A DNA stretch of 64,000 bases from Ligilactobacillus araffinosus DSM 20653 (lineage in GTDB: Bacteria; Bacillota; Bacilli; Lactobacillales; Lactobacillaceae): NCBI RefSeq assembly GCF_001435375.1, contig NZ_AYYZ01000029.1, positions 132,936 through 196,935 on the forward strand, written 5' to 3'. Of this stretch, positions 20,781-29,631 are shown piece by piece. The notes beneath the pieces are model-generated. The model searched no databases. It saw only the letters and a program-made list of their open reading frames with translations, and was not told the origin of the DNA. The first letter of the stretch is position 1. Each line of letters opens with the position of its first letter. The position numbers were made by a program, and so were the translations under genes.

Positions 20781-20897
20781 GCGAATCGCGTAGCATAGAT
20801 TTGGGGATTTTCGAACTTCTACTCGGCTCGTTTGTTTTGAAATTCGATTATACGGATATAGTAAAGAGACTGCGACTTATGCCACAGTCTCTTATTT
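20781..20897 (+). repeat. Dispersed intergenic repeat, copy A (candidate structured RNA 3' element)
   Basis: This 117-bp stretch after recD2 closely resembles 58394-58503. By hand alignment, 43 of 53 bases agree over the block ending in GCTCGTTTGTTTT, and 35 of 40 over the terminal hairpin block. Both copies can pair AGC with GCT and, inside it, TAGA with TCTA. Copy A has about 8 extra bases between the two blocks. It has no ORF of note. I do not recognise it as a named RNA family. Confidence 0.75.
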
Positions 20898-20899
20898 TT
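20864..20899 (+). terminator. Terminator of recD2, within repeat copy A
   Basis: AAGAGACTG (20864-20872) pairs with CAGTCTCTT (20885-20893), followed by ATTTTT. The stop codon of the convergent lipid-kinase homologue lies within the 3' arm. Confidence 0.85.
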
Positions 20900-21848
20900 G
20901 CCGCCGTTCTTCAAGGGAAACACTATCGGCATTGATCCAAAACGGATAATTGATCAATTTTAAATAAAGGTCGTTATATTTGCCTCCTAATTCACGACAA
21001 TCGACTTGGGTTTGTTCAAGCGAGTTAACGGTGATGTGAAGGGTATTGGTCCGCCAATGATGAACAAATGGTAATTTAGAAGGATCGCTGAATTTTCGGG
21101 TTGCAACAAGAATCAAAAACAGGAAAATATTGACGCGATCAACGATTGTGATTTCAATTGATTGATCGTTATTTGAAAAGTCACTTTCTTGAGCCCGATT
21201 TTGAATGTTAACGATAAATGCCCGTTTGTAAAATTTATACTTATGCCCGATTCGGAGGGTTGCATTGAAAGCATCTGCGCTATTGTAATATGCTTTGCAA
21301 ATGTCGATGACGTTTGCAAACCACCGACAATGGGTGCGCAACCAGTGGTGACGTTCACGTGATTGAAGATTGGCAAGGTTAGCTGTCATTCCAATTGAAT
21401 AGTTATCTAAAAAGTAACCTGTCTCTTCATGATTAGATTCATAGTATTGAATCAATGAATATTGGACTGCTTCGGTTGCATTTAAAATTTGTTGGAGGGC
21501 AACGAGGGGATTAGGCGCAATTCCAAGCTGATCAGCAAATTGATGATGTTTGCTTGTACAAATGAAGGCAAGCGGTAAATCATGAATATCAGCTTCTTTA
21601 ATCCCCGTTAATACCTCATTTAAAGTTCCATTGCCACCAATCACGAGAACAACGTATTTTTCATAGTCAACGTAATCAAGATTTTTAAGGAAAGCTTGAA
21701 TATTAGTTTGAGCATCGCCAGCAACACTGGTTTCGGTTGCCTGATAATCCACGTCATGTTCGTCTAGATAATTTTGAATTTGTTTCCAATCTTTTTGAGA
21801 TTTGCCTAAATTCGCGTGTGGATTTGCAATCACGTAAAATGATTTCAT
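20892..21848 (-). CDS. Diacylglycerol/lipid kinase-like protein with degenerate motifs
   Basis: The 318-residue protein has the fold signature of the DagK catalytic family: an N-terminal YVIANPHANLGKS and a glycine-rich VVLVIGGNGTLNEVLTGI. The key GGDGT motif is GGNGT here (Asn73), and the usual PxGTxND motif about 25 residues later is replaced by FICTSKHHQFADQ. It may therefore be inactive, or act on an unusual substrate. The ATG follows GGGAG. It is a single convergent gene opposite recD2. Confidence 0.72.
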   Translation of the reverse strand: MKSFYVIANPHANLGKSQKDWKQIQNYLDEHDVDYQATETSVAGDAQTNIQAFLKNLDYVDYEKYVVLVIGGNGTLNEVLTGIKEADIHDLPLAFICTSKHHQFADQLGIAPNPLVALQQILNATEAVQYSLIQYYESNHEETGYFLDNYSIGMTANLANLQSRERHHWLRTHCRWFANVIDICKAYYNSADAFNATLRIGHKYKFYKRAFIVNIQNRAQESDFSNNDQSIEITIVDRVNIFLFLILVATRKFSDPSKLPFVHHWRTNTLHITVNSLEQTQVDCRELGGKYNDLYLKLINYPFWINADSVSLEERRQK

Positions 21849-21934
21849 TTTTTCCGCTCCCTTATTGATCTTGTCTAAAATAATTATCTCATGTTACAAA
21901 AAAATTACAAGCCAAATTATTTAGTCAAATGAAT

Positions 21935-21968
21935 AAAAAAGATTGCGCCGAATAGCGCAATCTTTTTT
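21935..21968 (-). terminator. Terminator of rnjA (stem usable on both strands)
   Basis: GATTGCGC pairs with GCGCAATC between an A-run and a T-run. On the minus strand it follows the rnjA stop directly. Confidence 0.88.
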
Positions 21969-21975
21969 GCTCGAT

Positions 21976-23655
21976 TTAAATTGTTACAAGCATTGGTAAA
22001 ATCATCGGATGCCGTTCAGTTTGTTCATAAAGGAACAATTGTAAATCAGAAATAATGGCATCTTTGATCATTGCTTCAGTAATTTTCTTATTATTTTTAA
22101 GGACCCGGTTAATTGTCCGTGTAATCCGGCGTTTACCTTTACTGATCAGTTCACCAGATTCACGCATGTAGATGAATCCCCGTGAAAGGAAGTCAGGCCC
22201 CGCAATAATCTTATGTTTCTTCATGTCGATCGTTGCGACAACGACAACTAATCCTTCTTCTGAAAGGGCCTTCCGATCACGCAGGACGATGTTACCGATA
22301 TCACCGATTCCAGAACCGTCAACATAAACATCACTTGCATTGAAGTGACCAGCAACCCGGGCAGAGTCTGCTGTTAGTGCCAAAACGTCACCGTTTTCAA
22401 GGATAAATGAATGGTCTTGCGGAATATCACATTCTTCAGCCAATTCAGTGTGAATTTTTAACATTCGATATTCGCCGTGAATCGGCATGAAGAATTTTGG
22501 CTTGATCAGCCGCAACATTAATTTTTGTTCTTCTTGGCCACCATGACCGGAAGCATGGATATTATTGACTTTTCCGTGGATGACATTGGCACCGGCTTCT
22601 TCAAGTTCATTGATTACCCGGTTAACACTAGTTGTGTTTCCTGGAATTGGTGAACTTGAGAAAACAACCGTATCGCCAGGTTGAATTGATACTTGCCGGT
22701 GGGTTCCGTTAGCAATTCGACTTAACGCTGCCATTGGTTCACCTTGAGATCCTGTACATAAAATCATGACTTGATTTGCGGGAAGGTTATTGATATCTCG
22801 GGCATCAACGATCGCATCTTCCGGGATGTCAAGGTATCCTAATTCGCGTCCATTTACGATTGCAGCTTCCATACTTCTTCCAAAAACAGCAATTTTCCGA
22901 CCGCGTTTAATGGCAGCATCGGCCGCTTGTTGAATTCGTGAAATATTTGAGGCAAATGTCGCGAATATGATCCGGCCATCAACCTTTTCAAAGATGTGGC
23001 GAATCGAATGACCAACCCATTTTTCAGATTTCGTAAAGTTTGGAATTTCGGCATTCGTACTGTCTGAAAGGAGACACAAAACACCATCTGAACCTAATTT
23101 AGCCATCTTTTGCAAGTTCGGTGGCTGGTGGGTAATCGGTGTTAGATCAAACTTGTAGTCTCCGGTTTCAACGATCGTTCCGGATGGAGTTTTAACTGCA
23201 ACTCCTAAAGTATCTGGAATTGAGTGGGTCGTTCTGAAAAATGAAACACTTGTTTTTCTGAATTTAAGAACAGTGTCTTCATTGATTTCATGTAACTCGG
23301 CTGTCCGAAGTAATCCATGTTCATCAAGCTTGCTCTTGATCAGTGCAAGGGGAAGGGGCCCCGCATAAATCGGAACATTGATTTCCTTAAGTAAATATGG
23401 AATTCCCCCAATGTGGTCTTCATGACCGTGAGTAATTACAAGAGCTTTAACTTTCTGTTTATTAGCGACGAGGTATTGGAAGTTTGGAATGACGTAATCG
23501 ATTCCAAGTAAATCATCTTCAGGGAACTTGATTCCAGCATCAATCACGATGATTTCATCTTGAAATTGGACTCCGTACATATTCTTTCCAATTTCACCAA
23601 GACCGCCGATCGCAAAAACAGCCGTTTCGTTATTTTTTACTTTAAGCTGTTTCAT
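21976..23655 (-). CDS. rnjA: Ribonuclease J1
   Basis: RNase J1 is a metallo-beta-lactamase/beta-CASP endo- and 5'-3' exoribonuclease central to mRNA decay and rRNA maturation. The zinc motif HGHEDH is intact at residues 76-81, followed by SDSTNAE, SGHGG and MPIHGEYR. The 559 residues match the family. It is cotranscribed with rpoY, three bases upstream on the same strand. Compared with the RNase J2 in this window it keeps all metal ligands, so it is the catalytic paralogue. Confidence 0.97.
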   Translation of the reverse strand: MKQLKVKNNETAVFAIGGLGEIGKNMYGVQFQDEIIVIDAGIKFPEDDLLGIDYVIPNFQYLVANKQKVKALVITHGHEDHIGGIPYLLKEINVPIYAGPLPLALIKSKLDEHGLLRTAELHEINEDTVLKFRKTSVSFFRTTHSIPDTLGVAVKTPSGTIVETGDYKFDLTPITHQPPNLQKMAKLGSDGVLCLLSDSTNAEIPNFTKSEKWVGHSIRHIFEKVDGRIIFATFASNISRIQQAADAAIKRGRKIAVFGRSMEAAIVNGRELGYLDIPEDAIVDARDINNLPANQVMILCTGSQGEPMAALSRIANGTHRQVSIQPGDTVVFSSSPIPGNTTSVNRVINELEEAGANVIHGKVNNIHASGHGGQEEQKLMLRLIKPKFFMPIHGEYRMLKIHTELAEECDIPQDHSFILENGDVLALTADSARVAGHFNASDVYVDGSGIGDIGNIVLRDRKALSEEGLVVVVATIDMKKHKIIAGPDFLSRGFIYMRESGELISKGKRRITRTINRVLKNNKKITEAMIKDAIISDLQLFLYEQTERHPMILPMLVTI

Positions 23656-23658
23656 AGG

Positions 23659-23871
23659 CTAAAACTCCGTTAACTTAAAGTTCTCGCTTTGCTTTTCATA
23701 TTCTAAAGTCTTGTCATCGAGGCCTTCGATAAATTCAACGTTATATTCTGTGTTTTCTTCAACGAGCAACCGGGCTTCAACTTCTGACTTGGCTTCAAGA
23801 TATAAAGTTTCTGTGTTTTCACGCCGCGGGTTGATTCGTTTGGTTGGTTGATAATATACTTTAAAAATCAT
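23659..23871 (-). CDS. rpoY: RNA polymerase epsilon subunit
   Basis: RpoY is the small (about 70-residue) auxiliary subunit of Firmicute RNA polymerase. The protein begins [20 protein letters not shown], as in the family, and is encoded just before rnjA as in other Firmicutes. The ribosome site is AAAGGAG. Confidence 0.94.
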   Translation of the reverse strand: MIFKVYYQPTKRINPRRENTETLYLEAKSEVEARLLVEENTEYNVEFIEGLDDKTLEYEKQSENFKLTEF

Positions 23872-23943
23872 ATTAAAATCTCCTTTAATAATGTATTATT
23901 TTAAAATTACCGAACAAGGATTGCTTACACAATAATTATTTCT

Positions 23944-23952
23944 ATTTTAGCA
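23944..23952 (-). promoter_or_regulatory. Extended -10 promoter for rpoY-rnjA
   Basis: On the minus strand TGCTAAAAT is a TGn-extended -10 element, 73 bases before the rpoY start. No strong -35 is visible. Confidence 0.45.
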
Positions 23953-24030
23953 TATTGAAGAAATTAAGTATAGAAAGCAAATCAATTCAAGAATAAATGT
24001 TCCAATTTAGTGATTTAAAGCAACGTGTTT

Positions 24031-24036
24031 TATAAT
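24031..24036 (+). promoter_or_regulatory. Candidate -10 box for the gene at 24057
   Basis: A perfect TATAAT lies 21 bases before the ATG. The -35 region is poor (TAGTGA at 17-base spacing). Confidence 0.4.
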
Positions 24037-24056
24037 GAAAATGGTAGGTGATTAAA

Positions 24057-24539
24057 ATGCTAGAGCGGATTTTGATAATCATGGTAATTTTGGTTGCTGG
24101 GACCACAATCTTAGTTTGGAAAAGTCAAAAGAAAAAGAAAGCTTTGCTTTTAGTTCAAAAGGAAAGTCAAAAAATTACAGATGAAGCATTTACAGCGGCA
24201 ATTCAGCAGGTTTCGATGATCGGTTTTGAAAAGCCAATCAAATTGCATTCAGAGTTTGTTTCAAATATCTGGGGAAGTAAAGTAACGGCGTTTGAATATT
24301 CAATTGAAATCCCACAAATTGAAACCCAGGATCTTACTAAAATCAAGAAAGAATTAACTGAAAGATTACAAATATACGCAAATGAGAAACATCTTGTTGC
24401 ATATGATGGTCATCCAATATTTGCTGTATCAGATATTTGGATTTTTGCCGGGGTCTTACACGTCGATGTTTCACATATTACAAATGCTGAAACGTGGTTG
24501 TATGTTGAAGATGTTGCCAGGTCAGATCGGACAAAATAA
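24057..24539 (+). CDS. Hypothetical membrane-anchored protein
   Basis: I do not recognise this 160-residue protein. It has an N-terminal hydrophobic segment (about residues 4-21, ILIIMVILVAGTTILVW) followed at once by KSQKKKKA, so it is probably anchored with the N-terminus outside and the bulk in the cytoplasm; the opposite topology is not excluded. The rest has no motif I can name. The ATG at 24057 has AGGTGAT upstream. It stands alone between the divergent rpoY-rnjA unit and convergent def. Confidence 0.7.
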   Translation: MLERILIIMVILVAGTTILVWKSQKKKKALLLVQKESQKITDEAFTAAIQQVSMIGFEKPIKLHSEFVSNIWGSKVTAFEYSIEIPQIETQDLTKIKKELTERLQIYANEKHLVAYDGHPIFAVSDIWIFAGVLHVDVSHITNAETWLYVEDVARSDRTK

Positions 24540-24540
24540 A

Positions 24541-24575
24541 AAGAAACTGCGACTTGATGTCGCAGCTTCTTTTTA
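24541..24575 (+). terminator. Bidirectional terminator between the 24057 gene and def
   Basis: CTGCGAC pairs with GTCGCAG with GAA/TTC extension, flanked by A-run and T-run, serving both convergent genes. Confidence 0.88.
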
Positions 24576-24585
24576 TTTCAGCAAA

Positions 24586-25143
24586 TTATTCTAAAATCAA
24601 AGTTCCTTCAGGGACACTGAATGGATTATCTTTATTGACATGATCAAAGAACAAAATTCCATTTAAATGATCAATTTCATGTTGAACAACGATTGCAGGA
24701 TAATCTTTTAATCGCTGAACATGTTCATTACCATCAAGATCAAACCAGCGCAGTTTAATGCGATCGGCTCGGGGAACATAGCCAGGAACATCACGATCAA
24801 CTGAAAGACAACCTTCACCTTCAGCTAAAGCAGCCTTTTGAACTGATTCACTAACGATTGTTGGATTGACTAAAACGTGTTTAAAGATTGGATCTTCACC
24901 TTCAGCCCCGGGCACAAGAACGGCTGTCATCCGAATTGAACGGTCAACTTGTGGGGCAGCCAATCCTACTCCTGCCCGTAAATGATATTTTTCAGCAATT
25001 TTTTCATCTTGACTATTTTCAAGAAATTCCATTAAATCATGGGCAAGTTTTTGATTTTCTTCTGATAAGGGGAAGGTTAATTTTTCAGCCCGCTTACGCA
25101 GTGTTGGATGACCTTCACGGATAATGTTATCCATTGTAATCAT
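24586..25143 (-). CDS. def: Peptide deformylase
   Basis: Peptide deformylase removes the formyl group from nascent proteins. All three metal-site motifs are present: [10 protein letters not shown] (motif 1), EGCLSV (motif 2, with the metal Cys) and QHEIDHLNG (motif 3). At 185 residues with an insert before motif 2 it is a type 2 enzyme as in other Gram-positives. The start has AGGAGG at good spacing. Confidence 0.97.
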   Translation of the reverse strand: MITMDNIIREGHPTLRKRAEKLTFPLSEENQKLAHDLMEFLENSQDEKIAEKYHLRAGVGLAAPQVDRSIRMTAVLVPGAEGEDPIFKHVLVNPTIVSESVQKAALAEGEGCLSVDRDVPGYVPRADRIKLRWFDLDGNEHVQRLKDYPAIVVQHEIDHLNGILFFDHVNKDNPFSVPEGTLILE

Positions 25144-25172
25144 GTAAATTTCCTCCTTATTACGATTAATAC

Positions 25173-25202
25173 TTTACCATTAATCATACCACAAAGTATA
25201 AT
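25173..25202 (+). promoter_or_regulatory. Promoter for the UPF0223-suhB pair
   Basis: TATAAT at 25197-25202 lies about 17-18 bases after TTTACC/TTACCA. It stands 46 bases before the UPF0223 ATG and diverges from def. Confidence 0.5.
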
Positions 25203-25247
25203 GATTTTAGAGTTATATCTTAAATCTAAAAAGGGTGATTGGTAGAT

Positions 25248-25526
25248 ATGAAAGAAGACTATGAATATCCGTTGATGCCAGAATGGTCAAAGGATGAAAT
25301 CATCGCAATGGTTCAGTTTTATGCTCAAGTTGAAGATGCTTACACGACAGGCGTTGCAAGGGATAAATTCATGAAAATGGTGCGGAAGTTTAAGACAATT
25401 GAGCCGTCGATTGCTGCTCAAAAGCAGCTTGACCGCAAATTTAAGGAGTTGTCAGGATACAGTATTTATCAAGCAATTAAAACGGTAAGTAACTCATCTA
25501 AAGAACGTGTGAAGGTGGAAAAATAA
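25248..25526 (+). CDS. UPF0223 family protein
   Basis: The 92-residue protein matches UPF0223 (YktA of Bacillus): MKEDYEYPLMPEWSKDEI and a helical remainder. The function is unknown. It overlaps the following suhB gene by one base (TAATG), so the two are translationally coupled. The ATG at 25248 follows AGGGTGATT. Confidence 0.88.
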   Translation: MKEDYEYPLMPEWSKDEIIAMVQFYAQVEDAYTTGVARDKFMKMVRKFKTIEPSIAAQKQLDRKFKELSGYSIYQAIKTVSNSSKERVKVEK

Positions 25527-26296
25527 TGGAATGGCAAGTAATTGATGAAAAAATTAAACGGTGGATGTTCGAAGCGCGTGAAATGATTCTTGCAAGCTTT
25601 AATACGAAGCTGGATATCAATACCAAGTCAAACCGTAATGACTTGGTAACTAATATGGATAAAAAAATCGAAAAGTTTTATATTGATCACATTCATGAAA
25701 GTTTTTCAAATGCGAAAATCATGGGTGAGGAAAGCGAAAAGGATGCTTTGCAAGATGCTGATGGCCTTTTCTTCGTGATCGATCCGATTGATGGCACGAT
25801 GAATTTTGTCAAGCAACAAGATAATTTTGCCAGCATGATTGCGATTTATCAAAATCATCGACCGATTTTGGGCTACATTCTTGATGTCCGAAATAATGAA
25901 CTTTACTGGGGTGGAAAGTCAATTGGCGTTTATCGAAACTTTGAACGCTTAGATGCACCACAGGATTTAACGTTACGCGAAGGTCTTTTGGGCGCGGGCT
26001 TGCCGATGATTTTAAATGATGAATATCATTTTCAAGAAATTGCTCGCGAAACTTCCGGTGTTCGCATGTATGGCAGTGCAGGAATTGAATTTATCAACGT
26101 TTTAACGGGAAAAACATTGGGTTATGTTTCCCGGTTGCATGCTTGGGATTATGCTGCTGGAAAAATTCTCGCCGAAGAACTTGGTTTAGTTGTTCAGGCG
26201 ATTGACGGAACTGATATTGATGTGCTATCATCAAAAGTTGTATTAGTATCGACAAAAAGCGCAAATGAAAAGATTAATGAAATTATCAAAGCCTAA
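25526..26296 (+). CDS. suhB: Inositol monophosphatase family protein
   Basis: This 256-residue Mg-dependent phosphatase shows the family signatures: MGEESEKD (metal Glu), DPIDGTMNFV (metal Asp residues) and the C-terminal WDYAAGKILAEELG. Members hydrolyse inositol phosphate, related sugar phosphates or 3'-phosphoadenosine phosphate; the true substrate here is unknown. Its pairing with UPF0223 is the same as in other Firmicutes. Confidence 0.92.
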   Translation: MEWQVIDEKIKRWMFEAREMILASFNTKLDINTKSNRNDLVTNMDKKIEKFYIDHIHESFSNAKIMGEESEKDALQDADGLFFVIDPIDGTMNFVKQQDNFASMIAIYQNHRPILGYILDVRNNELYWGGKSIGVYRNFERLDAPQDLTLREGLLGAGLPMILNDEYHFQEIARETSGVRMYGSAGIEFINVLTGKTLGYVSRLHAWDYAAGKILAEELGLVVQAIDGTDIDVLSSKVVLVSTKSANEKINEIIKA

Positions 26297-26300
26297 TATT

Positions 26301-26327
26301 AACTGTGGCGGTGGTCACAGTTTTTTT
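26301..26327 (+). terminator. Terminator after suhB
   Basis: CTGTG pairs with CACAG, followed by T7. Confidence 0.75.
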
Positions 26328-26418
26328 ATGACACTATTTGAAAATTACATAGGTGGTTTTCAAAATTGATGAAAATGCACTTTTTGCGTAAAAAAGAAAA
26401 ACGAAGGGAAGATAAACA

Positions 26419-28260
26419 TTGAAAAGACGCGAAGACATCCGCAATGTTGCTATTATTGCGCACGTTGACCACGGTAAAACGACATTAGTTAACGAAATGT
26501 TAAAACAATCTGATACGCTTGATTCACACACTGAAATTAGCGATCGTGCAATGGATTCAAATGATATTGAAAAGGAACGTGGAATTACGATCCTTTCAAA
26601 GAATACAGCCGTTAAATATGGCGATAAGCAAATTAATATTCTTGATACCCCAGGGCACGCCGATTTTGGTGGTGAAGTTGAACGAATCATGAAGATGGTT
26701 GACGGGGTTCTTTTGGTTGTTGATGCTTTTGAAGGAACAATGCCGCAAACGCGGTTTGTTTTGAAAAAAGCCTTAGAACAACACTTGACACCAATCGTTG
26801 TGATTAACAAGATTGACCGTCAAGGGGCACGGCCAGAAGAGGTTGTTGACGAAGTTCTTGATTTGTTTATTGAACTTGGTGCAGATGAAGATCAACTTGA
26901 TTTCCCTGTAATTTATGCATCAGCTGTTAACGGAACAACTTCAATGGATCCAGATCCATCAACTCAAGAACACACAATGGAGCCAATCTTTAAGACAATT
27001 TTAGATACGATTCCTGCACCAGTTGATAATTCTGATGAACCATTACAATTCCAAGTTGCAATGCTTGATTACAATGACTTCGTTGGCCGGATTGGAATCG
27101 GACGTGTATTTCGTGGAAAAATCAAGGTTGGCGACCAAGTTACGGTTATGAAACTTGACGGTTCACAACAAAACTTCCGGGTTACAAAATTATTCGGATT
27201 CATGGGACTTAACCAAGTTGAAATTCAAGAAGCTAAGGCCGGCGACTTGATTGCCGTTTCAGGAATGGAAGAAATCAACGTTGGGGAAACTGTATGTCCA
27301 GTTGATTATCCAGATGCATTGCCATTATTGCGGATCGATCCACCAACATTGCAGATGACATTTATGCAAAGTGACTCACCGTTTGTTGGTAAGGATGGCG
27401 ATAAGGTTACTGCCCGGAAGATTGAAGATCGGTTAAGAAAGCAACTTCACACCGACGTTTCATTGAAGGTTGAAGATACTGATTCACCAGATGCATGGAC
27501 AGTTTCAGGTCGTGGTGAATTGCACCTTTCAATTTTAATTGAAGAATTACGGCGTGAAGGCTTTGAATTAGCTGTTTCACGGCCAAAAGTTATTTACCGC
27601 GAAATTGACGGCAAGCTTTCAGAACCGTTTGAAGCAGTTACAATTGATACGCCGGATGAATATACTGGTTCAATCATTGATTCATTGGCACAACGTAAAG
27701 GTGAAATGAAGAATATGGAACCAAACGGCAATGGTCAAACACGGTTGGAATTCTCAGTTCCAACTCGGGGATTGATTGGTTATGATTCACAATTCTTGTC
27801 AATGACACGTGGATATGGAATTTTGAACCACACATTCGATGAATACAAACCAGTTATTCGGAACTGGGAACCTGGACGCCGGAATGGTGCTTTGGTATCA
27901 ATCAACCAAGGCAAGGCAACAACGTATGCTATCATGGGGGTTGAAGGTCGCGGAACGATCTTTGTTGATCCAGGTACAGAAGTTTACGAAGGAATGATCG
28001 TTGGGAAATCATCCCGTGAACGTGACATTTCAGTAAACGTTACAAAAGGAAAGAACTTAACTAACGTTCGGGCAGCTGCAAAGGACCAAACAGCAACGAT
28101 TAAGACTCCAGAACACCTTACATTGGAAGAAAGTATGGAATTCTTAAATGAAGATGAATTGCTCGAAGTTACACCAAATCACTTACGGTTGCGGAAGCGG
28201 ATCTTAAATACAAATGCCCGTGAAAAAGCAGCTAAACGTGATAAGCGTGCTAAACAATAA
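26419..28260 (+). CDS. typA: Ribosome-associated GTPase TypA/BipA
   Basis: TypA is an EF-G-like GTPase linked to 50S assembly and stress or cold adaptation. It has the translation-factor G domain ([41 protein letters not shown]) and the BipA C-terminal region (VEGRGTIFVDPG and KGKNLTNVRAA). The 613 residues fit. The start codon is TTG at 26419 behind AAGGGA; no in-frame ATG is nearby and the family begins at exactly this residue. Confidence 0.97.
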   Translation: MKRREDIRNVAIIAHVDHGKTTLVNEMLKQSDTLDSHTEISDRAMDSNDIEKERGITILSKNTAVKYGDKQINILDTPGHADFGGEVERIMKMVDGVLLVVDAFEGTMPQTRFVLKKALEQHLTPIVVINKIDRQGARPEEVVDEVLDLFIELGADEDQLDFPVIYASAVNGTTSMDPDPSTQEHTMEPIFKTILDTIPAPVDNSDEPLQFQVAMLDYNDFVGRIGIGRVFRGKIKVGDQVTVMKLDGSQQNFRVTKLFGFMGLNQVEIQEAKAGDLIAVSGMEEINVGETVCPVDYPDALPLLRIDPPTLQMTFMQSDSPFVGKDGDKVTARKIEDRLRKQLHTDVSLKVEDTDSPDAWTVSGRGELHLSILIEELRREGFELAVSRPKVIYREIDGKLSEPFEAVTIDTPDEYTGSIIDSLAQRKGEMKNMEPNGNGQTRLEFSVPTRGLIGYDSQFLSMTRGYGILNHTFDEYKPVIRNWEPGRRNGALVSINQGKATTYAIMGVEGRGTIFVDPGTEVYEGMIVGKSSRERDISVNVTKGKNLTNVRAAAKDQTATIKTPEHLTLEESMEFLNEDELLEVTPNHLRLRKRILNTNAREKAAKRDKRAKQ

Positions 28261-28270
28261 TATTTGACTG

Positions 28271-28298
28271 AAAAGGGTCGCTGCGGCGGCTCTTTTTT
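28271..28298 (+). terminator. Terminator after typA
   Basis: AAAAGGGTCGC pairs with GCGGCTCTTTT (two G-T pairs) around a TGCG loop, followed by T. Confidence 0.85.
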
Positions 28299-28334
28299 AG
28301 TTAGCATTTTGTAAACTTATTGCGGATTATTTTA

Positions 28335-28343
28335 TGGTATAAT
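28335..28343 (+). promoter_or_regulatory. Extended -10 promoter for ftsW
   Basis: TGGTATAAT is a consensus TGn-extended -10 element, giving an ftsW leader of about 70 bases. Confidence 0.6.
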
Positions 28344-28366
28344 TTTACAGAATGTTTCAAAATATT

Positions 28367-28420
28367 TAGAAGGGTGGTTAAGCATTAGGTTATTAATCAC
28401 TTCTGGACCTAATATATAAT
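28367..28420 (+). promoter_or_regulatory. ftsW leader with competing hairpins and a possible leader ORF
   Basis: AGAAG/TGGTTA in the 5' part can pair with TAATCACTTCT. Alternatively ATTAGGT (28384-28390) pairs perfectly with ACCTAAT (28407-28413). The only Shine-Dalgarno-like sequence (AGAAGGGTGG) is about 45 bases from the ftsW ATG, but six bases before an ATT that opens an 11-codon frame ending in TAA at 28417-28419. The regulatory role is inferred. Confidence 0.45.
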
Positions 28421-29620
28421 ATGTTAAAAAAGATTAGAGAGAAATTGAAATATTTTGATTGGATGCTGTTTATTCCGTATGCGATTCTGTGTGTTATTGG
28501 AATCTTGATGGTTTACTCGGCAAGTTCAATCAATTTATCATACGTTGGAATAAATTCAGCATCATATATGATCAAGCAAGCAGCTTACGTTGTGGTTGGA
28601 ATGATTTTGATGTTCTTGCTAGCTCATTTCAAGACAAAGTGGTGGGTCAATTCAAAGCTATTAATGGCAGGATTTTTCGTTATGGCCATTTTGTTAATAA
28701 TTGCTCGTTTTTTTACAAATGCAATTAATGGGGCAAATGGATGGATTCCACTGGGCTTTATCAGCATTCAACCATCAGAATTTGCCAAGTTGTTTAATAT
28801 CCTCTTCTGTGCCTATACCTTTTCAAACTGGGCTGATCGGCGCGAACAAGGATTAGGTCATGGAAATGGTCCTTACTTTTTTATTGTGATTATTTTAGGA
28901 TTGATTTTGATTGAACCGGATGTTGGGGGATTCATGATCAACTTTGCAATTATCATGATCATGTACCTTACTTACCGGGACCCAGAAACAAGTAAATGGA
29001 ATCGAGTTAATAATCCAACTTTTCTGATTGGATTGATTATTTTGTTTATTATTATGTTACAGGTTCCACGACTTAAATTTATTCAAGATCTAAGCTCGCA
29101 CTTTTATCAGATTCAACGATTCACGGCGTTTTATCATCCGTTTAAATACTCAACTAGCGTTGGCCGTCAGTTAGTTAACTCATACTATGCAATCAGTAAT
29201 GGCGGATTCTTTGGTCTGGGCCTTGGAAATAGTATTGAAAAACGGGGATATTTACCGGAACCATATACTGATTTTATTTTGTCAGTTACAACGGAAGAGC
29301 TTGGGTTTATTGGGGCGGCCGTGTTGATCATCTTATTATTATTTATTATTTTACGAATTTACTTGGTTGGAATTCGGTCGAATAATTTATATAATCGTCT
29401 TTTCTGTTTTGGTGTTGGAACATTTATATTCGTTGAATCGTTCTTTAACATTGGGGCGGTAATCGGCCTTTTGCCAATCACTGGGGTTACATTCCCGTTT
29501 GTCTCATACGGGGGATCCAGTATGTTGGTTCTTTCGGCAGCTCTTGGAATGGTAATGAATATTTCGGCTAATCAGAAACGACGTACTGAAATCGATCCGT
29601 TTGAATATTACAAGAAATAG
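28421..29620 (+). CDS. ftsW: FtsW/RodA-family peptidoglycan glycosyltransferase
   Basis: This SEDS-family polymerase joins lipid II into glycan strands. The 399 residues form about ten membrane helices. SEDS motifs include GFISIQPSEFAKL and the C-terminal ITGVTFPFVSYGGSSMLV. The position (typA, then ylbG, rsmD, coaD) matches the ylaO/ftsW locus of Bacillus, favouring FtsW over RodA. No ribosome site lies close to the ATG, so translation may depend on the leader. Confidence 0.92.
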   Translation: MLKKIREKLKYFDWMLFIPYAILCVIGILMVYSASSINLSYVGINSASYMIKQAAYVVVGMILMFLLAHFKTKWWVNSKLLMAGFFVMAILLIIARFFTNAINGANGWIPLGFISIQPSEFAKLFNILFCAYTFSNWADRREQGLGHGNGPYFFIVIILGLILIEPDVGGFMINFAIIMIMYLTYRDPETSKWNRVNNPTFLIGLIILFIIMLQVPRLKFIQDLSSHFYQIQRFTAFYHPFKYSTSVGRQLVNSYYAISNGGFFGLGLGNSIEKRGYLPEPYTDFILSVTTEELGFIGAAVLIILLLFIILRIYLVGIRSNNLYNRLFCFGVGTFIFVESFFNIGAVIGLLPITGVTFPFVSYGGSSMLVLSAALGMVMNISANQKRRTEIDPFEYYKK

Positions 29621-29631
29621 AGTGAATTGAA

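Noticed and set aside
24541-24575. Third copy of the dispersed repeat
   Set aside because: It shares only the CTGCGACTT...GTCGCAG terminator hairpin; the upstream blocks are missing.
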